Shown here: piece after piece, positions 1 through 12,258 of the stretch
How positions within the stretch are numbered: position 1 is the stretch's first letter
Layout: each line of letters begins with the position of its first letter
Assembly: GCA_026874595.1 (NCBI GenBank)
Contig: CM049311.1
Location: forward strand, 15,221,676-15,285,675
Direction: 5' to 3'
Length of the DNA: 64,000 nt
Origin: Sipunculus nudus
Taxonomy: Eukaryota; Annelida; Sipuncula; Golfingiida; Sipunculidae
Program-made: the position numbers and the translations under genes
Notes under the pieces: model-generated
What the model was told of the DNA's origin: nothing
The model's input: the letters and a program-made list of their open reading frames with translations, nothing else
Database searches by the model: none

Positions 1-1105
1 GACCTACGAATCCAAAATTTTGCATACAGTTAGATGTCCCCAAAAAGCACTTACCATATAGAAAACTGGGTCCCTAGGACTTCATTCCTTTGAGATATTC
101 CTCCTTTTTCCCATTAAAAACCCATTGTTACACTTAAAGTCTGCCTAATATCAAAACCACTGGTCTGTTTTTGATCATTTTTAGTGTGCATATTCTTCCA
201 TACATTCTCTGTGAACATACCAAAACTTAGGTCAGTACTGCATAATGTTTTGAAGTTATGGGCCCAAACATAATGCACTTTTTAAAAAATCAGGAAATAT
301 ATTTACTCACTTAACATGAGAATTGCTGAAGCTGGAGACTTTTTCAGGGATATAACTGTATTCAATCAAGATTCAACTGTTTACCAAAAATTAGATCTGA
401 AATGAAAAATCAATACCTTAAATTTTGTCCAACTTTGGCCACGACACATTTTTTCCCTGTAAGCACTGTTGATTTAATTTTTACAGTATTTATACATCAG
501 GATTTAATCTTTTAAAATCTGAAATTTCAAAGGAATTGATTGAAAAGAGTAGCTTTTATTCAAGTTTTCATACACCATTTCAAGTATTGTTAACATCATG
601 CCCACCTAGCACAGCCTTCACCTGTGTTATGTGAAGCTTGGCAGCTATTAATGGAAAACTATTAATGGAAAAAGTGGATATGCAAAAAAATAGGGTTAAA
701 TATAAACTTAAATGCATTATTCCCTTGAAAGTGAAATAAAGGTATCAGTCCATTCTGTCCACTTGCCTGTCCATCTGTAAATTTTCATATGCATCAAAGT
801 ATCTCAAAACTTTTACTGTTTTACTTCTTTACAGTCTTGTCAGAGTATTAGTTTTGCAATCATATATTAAGAACTTTACTAAAACCAAGTAGGAGGGCCA
901 TTTCCTCTTAGCTAATCATATGCTTATATATATGAAAAACATAACAATAGAATATTTTGCATATTTTGCATTTGCTAAAATTTAAAACTTCAGATGAGCA
1001 CCGTGACCCATAGATCCCTTGTTACAGTCATTAGTCAGTCACACATTGATCACCAGCTATATATTATGCAGATCTGGGAACATGTAACTTGTTTTCTGTA
1101 TTCAG
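1..1105 (+). other. FAAP100 upstream intron; no exon recognised
   Basis: AT-rich sequence ending in the acceptor gttttctgtattcag. I looked for the missing N-terminal exon on the + strand and found no convincing open stretch with splice sites. Confidence 0.55.
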
Positions 1106-4100
1106 GAAAAGGAAAGATGAGAACAAAGGAGAGCGGCCAGATAACCAGAGCATCTTCAGTGAGCTGCTGCACCAGGATGATGATGATGATGGCATCCCAC
1201 TGGATGAGCATGAAGATGAGGTAATTATTATATGATAAAATATGTACACCTGCCCTTCAGGTGTATGTTTTTGTCTGACTTTCAAGTGTATCAAATTTCT
1301 CCATCTGTCCATCAGATGTCTCATGTTTCTCCATCTGGGATCTTATCTCCAATCTCAATCTTTTTTCTCAATCAGCTCCCCAGTTGCCTTATTTCTCCAT
1401 CTGCCCCCAGATGTGTCTAAATCCTCAATCTGATTCCAGTTGTGTCTGATCTCTCCATCTGCCCCAGTTGTGTCTAATTTCTCGATCTCCCCCCCCCCCC
1501 CCCATCCCAGTTTTATTCCATTGCTCCTGGATACTTTTGCATGGACTTGCTTATACATCATAAGTTTTCAATGCATAAAGGATACAAATGCCACACAATA
1601 TCATAGCCCTTTTATAGGAATGAGCTGCACACAAAAAGAAATGCTAATGTGCAGATCATTACTTGTGTGGAAATGCACATTATGAGCTATTTTATCTTAA
1701 GAAAGGATTTTTCTTCACACTTTACCAGGATGTCATGTTCTTAAAAGAGTCATGCAGGGTTAAAATAAAATGTTTATTATCAGCAAAAATGAACAGCTAG
1801 CTGTTCTTTATAGATTTGTTTCACTTGTGTGCATATTCACTCTAGTTAGAGGACCTCTCATGTAATTCTAGTTATACACTAGAATGATGCAATATCACTA
1901 TTCCTGCTATCCCAATCATATAATGCTTACACAGGAATATCTGAAAGGACAACAACCATGTGTCATCCGTGAGTAGTTCCTTATGATTTATTTTAAGGTG
2001 TTTCAAACATACTGCCTTCCTAAAGGTTGATCTTAACCTTCAGAATTGCTAATAGCAATATATATTTTTTTTTTGTCACTCACAGATAGGCCTAAATTCC
2101 ATCCAAAAGGTATGATCTTTACCTTATTGAGATAGCTTCTTTTTCAATAAAGGAAATGTTTAACTGATTTTATTTCAGAAACGTTACTAACTAGTGTTGT
2201 AATTTCAACAATTATAATCACCTGACAAATATCATGAATTGTACAGTTAGAGCATCATGAATCATTTGTTTTATCTTATTTTCTCAGGTTCCTGTTTTAA
2301 TAACAATCACAGAAGAACAGTTAGCACTACCGAAAACATCGGCCATAACAATAAGATGCTCACTGCAGTATTTGGTAACACTAGTCAATGTAAAATGTGG
2401 CCTAATCCTAAACTATTATAAACTTGACAGTGTCATAAAAAGACAAGACCCACAAGTTTTGTGTACCTGTTTTATACCAAGTACCAACTTGACTGATGAA
2501 AAACACTTCAAAACAAGTCTTCACTGTTTACTGCCAGATGGGGCTATATGCAGTGGGAAGGACAGTGTTAGTACACCTAGTGCAGTGATTTTGGAAGACA
2601 AGTTATTTTCTGCATTATTTGGGACAGACTCTAGTCTTTTAAGTCAGCCGATGTTCCTAGTTTGCATTCAAGGTGGCGCTGTGTTCAGTGTCACAGGAAA
2701 GTGCCCAGATTCTGATTTGTGCTACAAACTGCTCTGTCACACTGGACAGGATATTGTAGCAGTGACTGGATTGAATAATACCCCTAGTGGAGGTTGCAAT
2801 AAATTACTCATAGTGGGGCATCATGGGAAGGTGAACTCGCTGAATATTAATGAAGAAGGGTCACTAGAGTTCAATGAGTGCAGTATTTCTGGGCCAGTCA
2901 TGAAAGCATTAGCAGATGGACACACATTGGTCCATACCACTGGAGATGCTGTGTTTTCTAATCTGTGGACAGAGGGCGTCTCCAGAGCTATAACAAACAC
3001 AATAGTGTATCCAGTATGTGATGTGCAGTGCATTGGCATTACACCAAAAGGTATGCTTTTCACTTCAGATAAAACCTTGTGGTGTCCCTCCAGCACAAAG
3101 TATGGTTAAATTAGCACCAAGTAAAATTCTTGTTTCAGACCTTGGCTTGGATGTGTTAACACATCTAGTTCATTCCATTATCCAGCATCCAAATTAGTTT
3201 TAATCAGTATTTTGCACCAAACAGCATATGAAAATTATGTAAAAATTTCAAAGATTTTATCAGCAAAATGTGAAAATTCATTTCACTTTTATGTCTATTT
3301 TCAATTTTTTTCCAAACTGACAAAGCTGGTGCGAGTCCAGCATTTTATTGTTATAAACTAGTTGTATTTGGTCCCTAATTTTATGGCAAAAATATTGCTT
3401 TCTCAGATATTATAGATCATATTGTTATATGTAATGATTTACTCAGTATTAGACACTTTGGAACATTGAGTTTCACTCCAATGTTGAAATTAGTGTTTAC
3501 ACTTGGGCAATCATCAGGCAACTGATTTTTACAGAAAAATGTTAAACCTTTTTCACATCTATATCTATTTTCCATTTGTTTGTGAACTGACATCAGGAAA
3601 CTGTTGCCTTATGATTCCCAGAGAGAAAACGAAAACTTCAACATGGCTATGGAACTTGGAGTAGCAACTTAAAGCACTAACATCTGTTACATTTGGTTAA
3701 CATCCTTTGCTTAGCTGTATTGAGCACTATTCAGCATTGTCTGTAACTCAAATAGACCACTGGGATGTGTAATGATTTATATACATTTTGTAAAACATTA
3801 TTGCTATGAATATAATGTGTATTTTTCAAGGTATACTTTACTTCTGCTCACACCATCATAATTATTTCATTGACAAATATTTTTGCAGCATTAAACATTC
3901 CTACTCCACAAGATGGAGAACTTAAACTCCTGTTGACCACCAGAGGGGGCGATCTGTCAGTAGCCACACTCCAGAGGTCAGCAAAATCAGGGCCATCAGA
4001 TCACACAAAATATACAACTGAAGATCTGAAAGATATGATGACAAGGATAGCCCAAACATCACAAACTTTATTGCAGACAGAGGAGGCACTCAGAGAGAAC

Positions 4101-7100
4101 AACCATCTGATTGGTCAGTTGGCTATTGCTAGCGTTCTGATAGGACAGTTTCATGCAGGCACAGAATCCAAAGAGAAATTCTTTGAATTGAGCATGAAAG
4201 TTGTGCATCATGATTATGGGAATAAAATTTCATCGACTTTGAGTGTCAGCATAAAAAATGTTTCAAATATACTGCTTACAGGTGATTGGGTGTACCAAGT
4301 ATCAATTTCAAGTAACAATAACAACTCGCATCACAGCAAATGTGTCACATTATCAAACCTTACACCTGATGGATTTCAAGAGACTGAGTTTAAGATGGAC
4401 CCCACTTGGCATCTGCCCTTATCACTGAATTGTACTCTAATTCTATGTCTTGACAGTGCATATTATAAAAGTGACATGGCCACTTCCATAGGGGATTCTT
4501 CTAAATGCTTAGTCATTCCAATAGCTGAGGAAAAACTGGATATTCTGCACATGTTGAGGACTGGAAGTTCTAAAAGATCTGCAAAGGAAGTTGTAAACAG
4601 CAACAGTTCATTTGCTGCAATTACCCTACAAGCAGCTAAGGAGCGACCAGGATACAGGCTTCACGATGTCTCAAAGGAAGAGACCTCAGAACCATCAGGT
4701 CAGCTGACCCTGCAGCGCCATCTACCAGCCAAATTTGTAAAATCATTGAAACTAAAAAAAACTGACAAAGGTAATGTTGAACTTTTAAATAAATAGATTT
4801 ATGTTCCAGCAGACACAGATCACTTGACCATGCATATATTACTTATTTAGTCGGTTGATTTCCTTATTCCATATTATGTTGCATATTTTGCAGATGTAGA
4901 ATAAGAATTTCTTTTAATGATATTGAGCCCAAGTCACCTGTCAAAACAAAAATAAATCTCTTTCATTAGGGTAGCATTTTTTTATATATGATTAATATTT
5001 TTGAACTTCTAAATTTGATGCTTTTAATGTCTGATCACAAAAAGGCTTTAAGTATTGATAAGTTTCTAGAATTAAAACACTGAGTGACATTAGTGAATTT
5101 TTCATTTTGGAGCATGATTAGTCAGACCTTTTGGCTCATGGGTAATTTATTCCCCTTTTTCCAGTGGAACAAGAGCTGTTGAAAGATTTGTTGAAAGATT
5201 CTGCAGGGTTTGATGAGCTGACAGGAACATCAGTGAAGGCTAGCACCATGGATGGCCACCAGGTGGTGCTGTCTGTACAGCGGATGGACACAGATGGGAA
5301 GACCAGACCAGAGTACAAATTCATCGTTCACGTGCCAGACGCAGCCCTCTTGACTCAGTTCAGTGAAGCACTGAAATACAGGTTACAGGTAAACACTGTT
5401 GCTTTTCTGTCTTCAATAAATTATCAGTCAGCAGTATACTGTATAAAATCTCTTAAATTTTATTTGATACAACTATGCATTTCAGAGCACCTTGAAAACA
5501 AAGTACAAAAATCTTTTCATACTAGACATGTCAAACATCCTTTCAGTTATATTAGGTGTGTATGTAATATGTATGGGATAATTTTCCCTTCAAGGTTGAC
5601 CTAATATGTTTGAACAAGGAGTTTATATAGATGGAAATACAACTTCGAGTCTGGCCATATCAAATGGTGCAGGCTGGGATCATAAAACTTGCTGGTCAAA
5701 GGCACAGAGAGATGCTGATGATAAGCCTGGTGCTGAATGCTACAGTGCCAGAATACAATGTTCAGTGTGCCGGGGCTTTGCCTAATGGTACAATAAATGG
5801 ACAAAATCATTAATGGGCTTATTGATCTAAATTGCAATTAGCACTCGGCTGACATACAAGTGTGTGAATGGCTTCACAGAGTTCTATCTCCATTTATATA
5901 AACTCATTTGTTTTAATTATGTTTATTTTATTTGCTTTGCAGACAGATCATATAAATTATGTTCATTGTATCCGCCAAAACAAAGTTTTGCGGATACTGT
6001 GTTTATGACCGGGTACCGCCGCTGCCTCCATATTTGTTTCCGGAGAATTCCTCTGAGACTACTGGACTTATTTTTACAAAACTTACACCAACTATCAGGT
6101 CACATGTGAACTGGTGCCTAACCAATTGGCGTTGACCTCTGACCTTTCCTGTCTGCCCTGCTTCCATTTGTACATATGTTTCCACACATAATCCCACATA
6201 TCTTGGGAACCGTTTGACAGATCAGGAAAAAATTTTTGTACAAATGTAGCCCTTGGATGGCTTTATAACATACACAAAAATGGTGGCGCCACCTGCAACC
6301 ATGTTTGCACAGTGTCCATCTGTTCGTCTGGCTTGGGTTAAAATCACTCATATCTCTGCACTGGTTTGACTAATTCACCTGAAATTCGGCATGCATATAC
6401 ATCCTGGATAGCTTTCTTGATTTTATGACAGGTGGCGCCACCTACATTCTAGTTTACCCTGCAGGCATCCAAGTTCATATCTTGGGAACCTTTTGACCAA
6501 TTGGGCCTGTTGGTGCATGTGTATAAATTGGTGCATGTGTATAGATCTCACATAGCTTTTTAATATATGCAAAACTGGTGGCGCCAGCTACAACCATTTT
6601 TGCACAGCGTCTGTCTGGTTGTTTGCCATGGGATAAAATCACTCATATCTCATAAATGGTTTGATACATCTGCCTAAAATTTTGCTTTATACATCCTGGA
6701 CAGCTTTCTTGATTTTATGACAGGTGGCACCACCTACATTTAAGTTCACGCTGCAGACATCCAAGCTCATATCTCGGGAACCGTTTGACAGATTGGCCAA
6801 AATTGTGCATGTGTATAGATCTCACATAGCTCTTTCACATACACAAAAAGGAGGGATCACCTGCAACCATTTTTGCACAGCATCCGTCTGTTTGTCTGCC
6901 ATGGGCTAAAATCACTCATATCTCAGTAGTGGTTTGACTCATCTGCCTAAAATTTTGCATGTTTATACATCTTTGATAGCTTTCTTGATTTTTTGCATGT
7001 GTATAGATCTCACATAGCTCTTTATCATACACAAAACTGGAGGGACCACCACTTACCATTTTTGCACAGTGTCTGTCTGTTTGTCTGCTTTGGGCTAAAA

Positions 7101-8454
7101 TCACTCATATCTCAGTAGTGGTATGACTTATCTGCCTAAAATTTTGCATATGTATACAACTTGGATAGCTTTCTGAATTTTGTGGTAGGTGGCGCAACCT
7201 ACATACACATTTCGGCTGCAGACATTCATGCTAATATGCAACACACCTCACTCTATTTCCCCTTGCCACTCAATCCATGCCTCACTTGACCCATTCCACT
7301 CTGATTTTGGCGGATACACTTAGTCCCTTGTCGACTACCCATATTCTAGTTTATTTTTGTTTTCTAAAGACAGATCAAATACCTCAATCCCCAAACTTGT
7401 GTGAGAGAGCCTCAGATCTCCTTCCATTTAAGGATGATGGATGCAGATGTGGTTTACCACCATTAACTGTTAGCACTCATACAGGAGAAGAAACTCAACA
7501 CAAGTTCTCATACCTTTATAATATAATGTACACCTTTCTGGTTATTTTTCTTAATGCAAAATATTTTAATGTCTCATTTTTTCCTACAACAGCCATTCTG
7601 GAACCAAGAAAAGAAGGTGAAAAGCTCAACAAGTCATAGAGAATCCATAAGAAAACTTGAGGTAAGTTAGAAGGTGGATAAACTAACTTTAGTTTAAATG
7701 TTAACTAAAATATTCAGATGTTTTATGATAAGGAAATCGAAATGACAAGAACCCCTGCCATTGCTGCCATCTAAGTTGTTTACAAAAAAAAAGAAAATAA
7801 ATAAAACAAGACTTTATTCACTTGTTAAAAATGTCTGAGAGGAAGATTTATATTTATGCTTAAATGTGCAAAAGATGTAAAGGACGTTTAAAATCAGAAT
7901 TTTTTAACAGTTCCAGTTGTCAGTTTTAAGGAAAAGCATGCATAAACAATAGTAGAACAAGTCATTGCAGTAGTCTCATCATATACTAAATTTATACAAA
8001 AAGAAAAAAAAAACTTTTCCAGATAAGTCATTAAATTCACCGTCACAGCTAGATCAAAAGGGATCATAAAATAAGGGTATTACATTTTAAATTTTTAAGA
8101 AGTTCATATTTTACTGAAGTGAATGGGATATACTTTAGAGTGCAAAATCTAAACATAACAGAAAGCTAGAAATACATCAAGGTCACAAATTCATAATTTT
8201 GTTCAAATATGTTTATTTTCATGACAGTGTGTTTGTTATTTTCCTGACCTTTGTTAACAAATAGGCTGTACTACTTGGATGCTAAGTTTGCTTATTATAC
8301 TGGTGTTAGTTTTGTTCTGTTGCAGCATCTTGAGAAAGAAGTGGAAACCCTGCAGGAGTCTCTCACCTCTAGAGTCAGCAGACCAAGTGATTTTAAACAT
8401 CAGGTGTATTCATTATATGAAAGACTCCTCAATCTAGACTTTACATTCAATTAG
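1106..8454 (+). CDS. FAAP100: FAAP100 orthologue, 3' six exons (5' partial)
   Basis: Fanconi anaemia core-complex subunit; in vertebrates it forms a subcomplex with FANCB and the E3 ligase FANCL that ubiquitinates FANCD2-FANCI at DNA crosslinks in the nucleus. Exons with consistent phases: 1106-1220, 2288-3050, 3889-4770, 5165-5388, 7593-7661, 8326-8454 (stop TAG 8452-8454), giving about 726 residues against about 880 in human, so roughly the first 100+ residues lie upstream of the window. The first visible exon encodes an acidic linker (DDDDD). Exon 2 encodes propeller-like beta strands; its segments LEDKLFSALFG and VGHHGK match the human protein at LEDALFGLLFG and FGHHGR as I recall it. Exon 3 begins the central coiled coil (MTRIAQTSQTLLQ...), and the last two exons form a C-terminal coiled coil ending YERLLNLDFTFN. 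Identification is by remembered similarity, not by a search. The gene is convergent with PRDX4. Confidence 0.87.
1230..1510. repeat. Diverged ~30-bp minisatellite after a FAAP100 exon, with poly-C tract
   Basis: Units built around ATTTCTCCATCTGCCCCAG and TGTGTCTAA recur about eight times with drift, starting about 10-30 bp after the exon ending at 1220. The array ends in a C-run at about 1490-1503. Short open frames here on both strands are a product of the repeat. Confidence 0.75.
2288..3050 (+). CDS. FAAP100: FAAP100 exon, beta-propeller part
   Basis: Acceptor ttctcag ends at 2287 and donor gtatgc starts at 3051. It is phase 0 in and phase 1 out (763 nt). The open frame runs upstream of the first internal Met at 2372, so that Met is not the start: translation continues in frame from the preceding exon at 1220. 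Confidence 0.88.
3889..4770 (+). CDS. FAAP100: FAAP100 exon, coiled coil and central beta domain
   Basis: Acceptor ttttgcag ends at 3888 and donor gtaatg starts at 4771; phase 1 in and out. The first part completes the propeller strand (KLLLTTRGGDLSVATL). A helix-forming segment rich in Gln, Leu and Glu follows, then a beta-rich region with LNCTLILCLDSAYY, matching the human VSCTLFYSL region in place and character. Confidence 0.87.
5631..5885 (+). pseudogene. Decayed extracellular-domain fragment with sushi/CCP-like pieces
   Basis: One frame reads GWDHKTCWSKAQRDADD then GAECYSARIQC. After a frameshift another reads CAGALPNGTINGQ, and further on TRLTYKCVNGFTE. C..xGALPNGTI and YKCVNGF are typical of the start and second cysteine of a CCP (sushi) module. 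Stops and frame changes separate the pieces, and there are no paired splice sites. It sits in the FAAP100 intron just before a transposon-like element, so it may be a captured or dispersed exon. The call rests on motif resemblance only. Confidence 0.45.
5968..7317 (+). mobile_element. Non-autonomous TIR element, copy 1 (~1.35 kb)
   Basis: Starts GTATCCGCCAAAAC and ends with its inverted copy GATTTTGGCGGATAC (7303-7317). The 5' terminus also folds on itself: GTATCCGCCAAAAC, AAA, GTTTTGCGGATAC. The interior is non-coding and made of diverged modules (ATATCTCGGGAACC, GTTTGCACAG, TCACTCATATCTC) and holds the palindrome GGTGGCGCCACC at 6282 and 6431 plus variants at 6577 and about 7190. Similarity to copy 2 continues some 35 bp past the 3' inverted repeat, so the true 3' edge may be near 7355. 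Confidence 0.75.
7593..7661 (+). CDS. FAAP100: FAAP100 short penultimate exon
   Basis: A 69-nt, 23-codon exon. The acceptor tcctacaacag ends at 7592 and the donor is a perfect gtaagt at 7662. It encodes a basic helical piece ending RESIRKLE, which runs straight into HLEKEVETLQ of the last exon and restores the C-terminal coiled coil. A 1.35 kb transposon-like insertion lies in the intron before it. Confidence 0.8.
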
Positions 8455-8457
8455 AAT

Positions 8458-8472
8458 GGGGGGGGGGGGGGG
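8458..8472. repeat. Poly-G tract just after the FAAP100 stop
   Basis: A run of 15 G begins four bases past the stop codon, in the expected 3' UTR. Similar G/C runs occur at 10207-10219, 23004-23021, 32490-32506, 33540-33555 and 46308-46327. Confidence 0.9.
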
Positions 8473-8708
8473 CATGGTTCATATTCTTTATGTTTATAGT
8501 AAAGTACAGCAATACCATGATGTCTAGGGCATTTTTCCAAAATATTCAGTTAAAAAGTTCCCAGGAATAACACCGACTTGATTAAAATCCCATATCACTA
8601 TCTTCTGCGCAGGGTTTTCACCCCATATCGGACGCTTTTTAGCTCAGCTGACTGAAAGTCATCTGAGCTATAGCGATCACTCTTTGTCCGTCGTCCGTCT
8701 GTCCGTCT

Positions 8709-10690
8709 GTCCGTCCGTTAACCAGGCACAAATCGTAACCGCTGGACCTAGAACCTTGTAACTTGGGATTCTGAGAGGTCCATAAAAAATCTCCTTGGAA
8801 ACCAGAAATTAGGTCTCTGTTACCCATATCCTTCGAGCTATGTGGCCCCAAAGTACCCCCCATAAAAATGCAAAAATTTCATACAAAAACTTCAATATCT
8901 CATTAACTACTTGACTGATGGTCATGATTTTTGGCATACATATTGATCATGAGATGTTACATCACTTCCTGCAGACTGGTGGCGCCACCTGTATTTTTCA
9001 ATTTTTTACGAATTTTTTTCTCTATTTTTGAGACCTTTAAAAATGAGAACATCTATTAACAAGGCACAAATCATAAAGACTGGACCTAGAATCTTAATTC
9101 TTGACACACTGAGAGGTCCATGAAAAATCTCCTTGGAAACTAGAAATTAGGTCTCTGTTACCCATATCCTTTGAGCTATGGGGCCCCAAAGTACCCCCCA
9201 GAATAGTAAAAAATTTCATACAAAAACTTCAATATCTCAATAACTACATCACTGATGGTCTTCATTTTTGGCATATATATTGATCATGAGATGTTCGATC
9301 AGTTCCTGCAGACTGGTGGCGCCACCTGTACTGTTTGATTTTTTACGATATTTTCCTCTATTTTTGAGACCTTTGAGGATGCTGTCATCTGTTAGCGTGG
9401 CACAAATCGTAACGACTGGACCTAGAATCTTCATTTTCGACACACTGAGAGACCTATGAAAAGTCTCCATGGAAACCAGAAATTAGGTCTCTGTTACCCA
9501 TATCCTTTGAGCTATGGGGCCCAAAATTACCCCCAGAATAGTCAAAAATTTCATACAAAAACTTCAATATCTCATTAACTACATCACTGATGGTCATGAT
9601 TTTCGACATACATATTGATCATGAGATGTTTCATCAGTTTGTGCAGACTGGTGGCGCCACCTGTATTTTTCAATGTTCACGAATTGTTTTCTCCATTTTT
9701 GAGACCTTTAAGGATGTAGTTATCTGTCAACAGGGTACAAATCGTAACGACTGGACCTAGAATCTTCGTTCTTGACACACAGGGAGACCCATGATAAGTC
9801 TCCATGGAAACCTGAAATTTGGTCTCTGTTACCCATATCCTTTGAGCTATGGCACTCCAAAGTACAGATCAGAATAATGGAAAATTTGATACAAAAGCTA
9901 AAGTATCTGAACAACTAATGCAGAGATAACCATAATTGTTTGCATGGATATTGATCATGGAGTGTTTCATAAGTTTCTGCAGACTGGTGGCACCACCTGT
10001 ATTTGTTCGTTTTTTTTTTACGAAATTTTTCTGTAATTTTGAGACCTTTAAAGATATGAACATCTGTTAACAGGGCACAAATCATAAAAACTGGACCAAG
10101 AATCTTTATTCTTGACACACAGGGAGACCCATGAAAAGTCTCCATGGAAACTTGAAATTAGGTCTCTGTTACCCATATTCTTTAAGCTGTATGGGTCCAA
10201 AATACCCCCCCCCCCCCCAGAATAATGGAAAATTTGATACAAAAACTGCAGTATTTCAATAACTACAACACTGATGGTCATGATTTTCGGCATACATATT
10301 GATCATGAGCTGTTCCATCAGTTTCTGCAGACTGGGTGTGCCACCTCTATTTTTTTTTCAAATTTTTACGAATTTCTTTTCTTTTTTTTGAGACCTTTAA
10401 AGATGTGGTTATCTGTCAACAGGGTACAAATCGCAACAACTGGACCTAGAATCTTCATTCTTGTCATGCAAGGAGGCCCATGAAAGGTGCCTGTGGAAAC
10501 TTGAAATTAGGTCTCTGTTTCCCATATCCTTCAAGCTATAGGACTCCGAAGTATCCCTCAGAATAATGGACAATTTGATACAAAAACTGAAGTATCTGAA
10601 CAACTAATGCAGAGATCACCATGATTTTATGCATGGATATTGACCATTAAGTGTTTTTATTAGTTTCTGCAGACTGGTGGAGCCACCTGT
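8709..10690 (+). repeat. Six tandem ~340-bp units, each with a GGTGGCGCCACC-type site
   Basis: Each unit opens with GGCACAAATCGTAAC-like sequence, then ACTGGACCTAGAATC, GAAATTAGGTCTCTGTTACC, ATTGATCATGAG and CTGCAGACTGGTGGCGCCAC, and closes with TTTTTGAGACCTTTAA. The central site falls at 8978, 9315, 9650, 9986, about 10334 and 10676, a spacing of 335-348 bp. The first three sites are exact palindromes and the last three have point changes. No coding potential is seen. Confidence 0.85.
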
Positions 10691-10696
10691 ATTTTT

Positions 10697-11835
10697 GTAT
10701 CCGCCAAAACGAAGTTTTGCGGATACTATGTTTTTGACCGAGTTCCTCCTCCGCGGCGGCGTTCGTTTCCAGAGAGCTCCTCGGAGACTAATGGACCGAT
10801 TTTTCCCAAACTTACACCTATTATCGGGTCACATGTGAACTGGTGCCTAACCAATTTGCATTGACCTCTGACCTTTCCTCTCTATCCAGTGTCCATTTGT
10901 GGGTCTGTTTCCACTCATAAACCCTCATATCTCGGGAACCGTTTGACCGATCAGGAAATAAAATTGATACAAATGTAGCCCTTGGATTGCTTTTTAACAT
11001 ACACAAAAAATGGTGGCGCCACCTGTAACCATGTTTGCACAGTGTCCATCTGTTCATCTGCCTTGGGTTAAAATCACTCATATCTCTGCAGTGAATTGAC
11101 TAATTCACCTGAAATTCGTCATGTGTATACATCCAGGATAGCTTTCTTGATTTTATGACAGGTGGCGCCACCTACGTTCACGTTCACGCTGATGACATCC
11201 AAGCTTATATCTCGGGAACCGTTTGACCGATCAGGAAATAAAATTTATACAAATGTAGCCCTTTGATAGCTCTGTAACATACACAAAAAATGGTGGCGCC
11301 ACCTGTAACAATGTTTGCACAGCGTCTGTCTGTTAGTCTGCCGTGGCCTAAAATTACTCATTTCTCTGTAGTGGTTCGACATAACTGCCTAAAATTTTGC
11401 AGGTTTATACATCGTGGACAGCTTTCTTGATTTTATGACAGGTGGCGCCACCTACATTCTAGTTAACGCTGGACACATCCAAGCTCATATCTCAGGAACC
11501 ATTTGACCGATTGGGCCAAAATTGTGCATGTGTTTAGATCTCACATAGGTCTTTATCATACACAAAACTGGAGGGGTTACCTGCAAAGATTTTTGCACAG
11601 TGTTTGTCTGTTTGTCTGCCATCGGCAAAAATCGCTCATATACATGTAGTGGTTTGACTTTTCTGCCTAAAATTTTGCAGGTGTATACAACTTGGACAGC
11701 TTTCTGGATTTGTGGTAGGTGGCACAACCTACATACACATTTAGGCTGCAGACATCCATGCTAATATGCAACATACCTCACTCTATTTCCCCTTGCCACT
11801 CAATCCATGCCTCACTATCCGATTTTGGCAGATAC
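10697..11835 (+). mobile_element. Non-autonomous TIR element, copy 2 (~1.14 kb)
   Basis: Same family as 5968-7317: 5' hairpin GTATCCGCCAAAAC / GTTTTGCGGATAC and 3' inverted end GATTTTGGCAGATAC (11821-11835, one change). Four exact GGTGGCGCCACC palindromes lie at 11012, 11161, 11292 and 11441. It begins directly where the 340-bp tandem units stop, inside the 8642-12027 composite. Confidence 0.75.
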
Positions 11836-12111
11836 ATGTAGTCACTTGTCGGTTACCCGTATTCTATTTTTAAAAGTTTACACATTTTTCTCTATTTTTG
11901 AGATATATAAATACAGACTAAATCTTGGCCTGTTGGTTAATCTGTTTGATGCTTCAGTTGAATGGGTATATACTACCATTCTGGTGATAAAATTTCCTTT
12001 TGCGAATCTCTTCCCAGTCAGCTGAGCGTCATGACCCATGGGTCACTTGTTAATTGGAAATTTCAAACAACTTGAAACAGTAAATGCTTTACATTCTGCA
12101 GAAATGAGTAC

Positions 12112-12258
12112 AGTAAAACCTTGAAATTACAACCACCAAAGAGGGGCTGTCTAAGCAAGGTGTCATATAAAAAGTAAAATATAATTGGGACCGTGAACAA
12201 GTGGTTGTTATTTTGAGGTGGTTGCTAAATGGAAGTGGTTGTAAGGTGGTTTTACATG
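12112..12258. mobile_element. Decayed pogo/Tigger-like MITE
   Basis: Starts CAGTAAAACCTTGAAATTAC and ends with the roughly inverted GTGGTTGTAAGGTGGTTTTAC. The interior AACAAGTGGTTGTTATT is shared with the better preserved copy at 29595-29753. Confidence 0.55.

Larger units (their letters stand above)
8642..12027. mobile_element. 3.4 kb composite repeat flanked by 12-bp perfect inverted repeats
   Basis: Left end GCTCAGCTGACT (8642-8653), right end AGTCAGCTGAGC (12016-12027), exact reverse complements. The left end also has a hairpin partner AGTCATCTGAGC at once downstream, then a GTCCGTCGTCCGTC tract. Inside are six ~340-bp tandem units (about 8709-10690) followed by copy 2 of the GTATCCGCC element. 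A relative of the right end, TCAGCTGAGTG then CCCATGG, recurs near 41403. There is no transposase frame, so it is non-autonomous or decayed. It occupies the intergenic space downstream of FAAP100. Confidence 0.7.

Noticed and set aside
994-1224. Open frame overlapping the first visible FAAP100 exon
   Set aside because: It reads the exon in the wrong frame; the frame ending HEDE and joining VPVLI matches FAAP100.
5968-12027. Autonomous transposon with transposase
   Set aside because: No open frame of useful length or catalytic motif in either element copy or in the composite.
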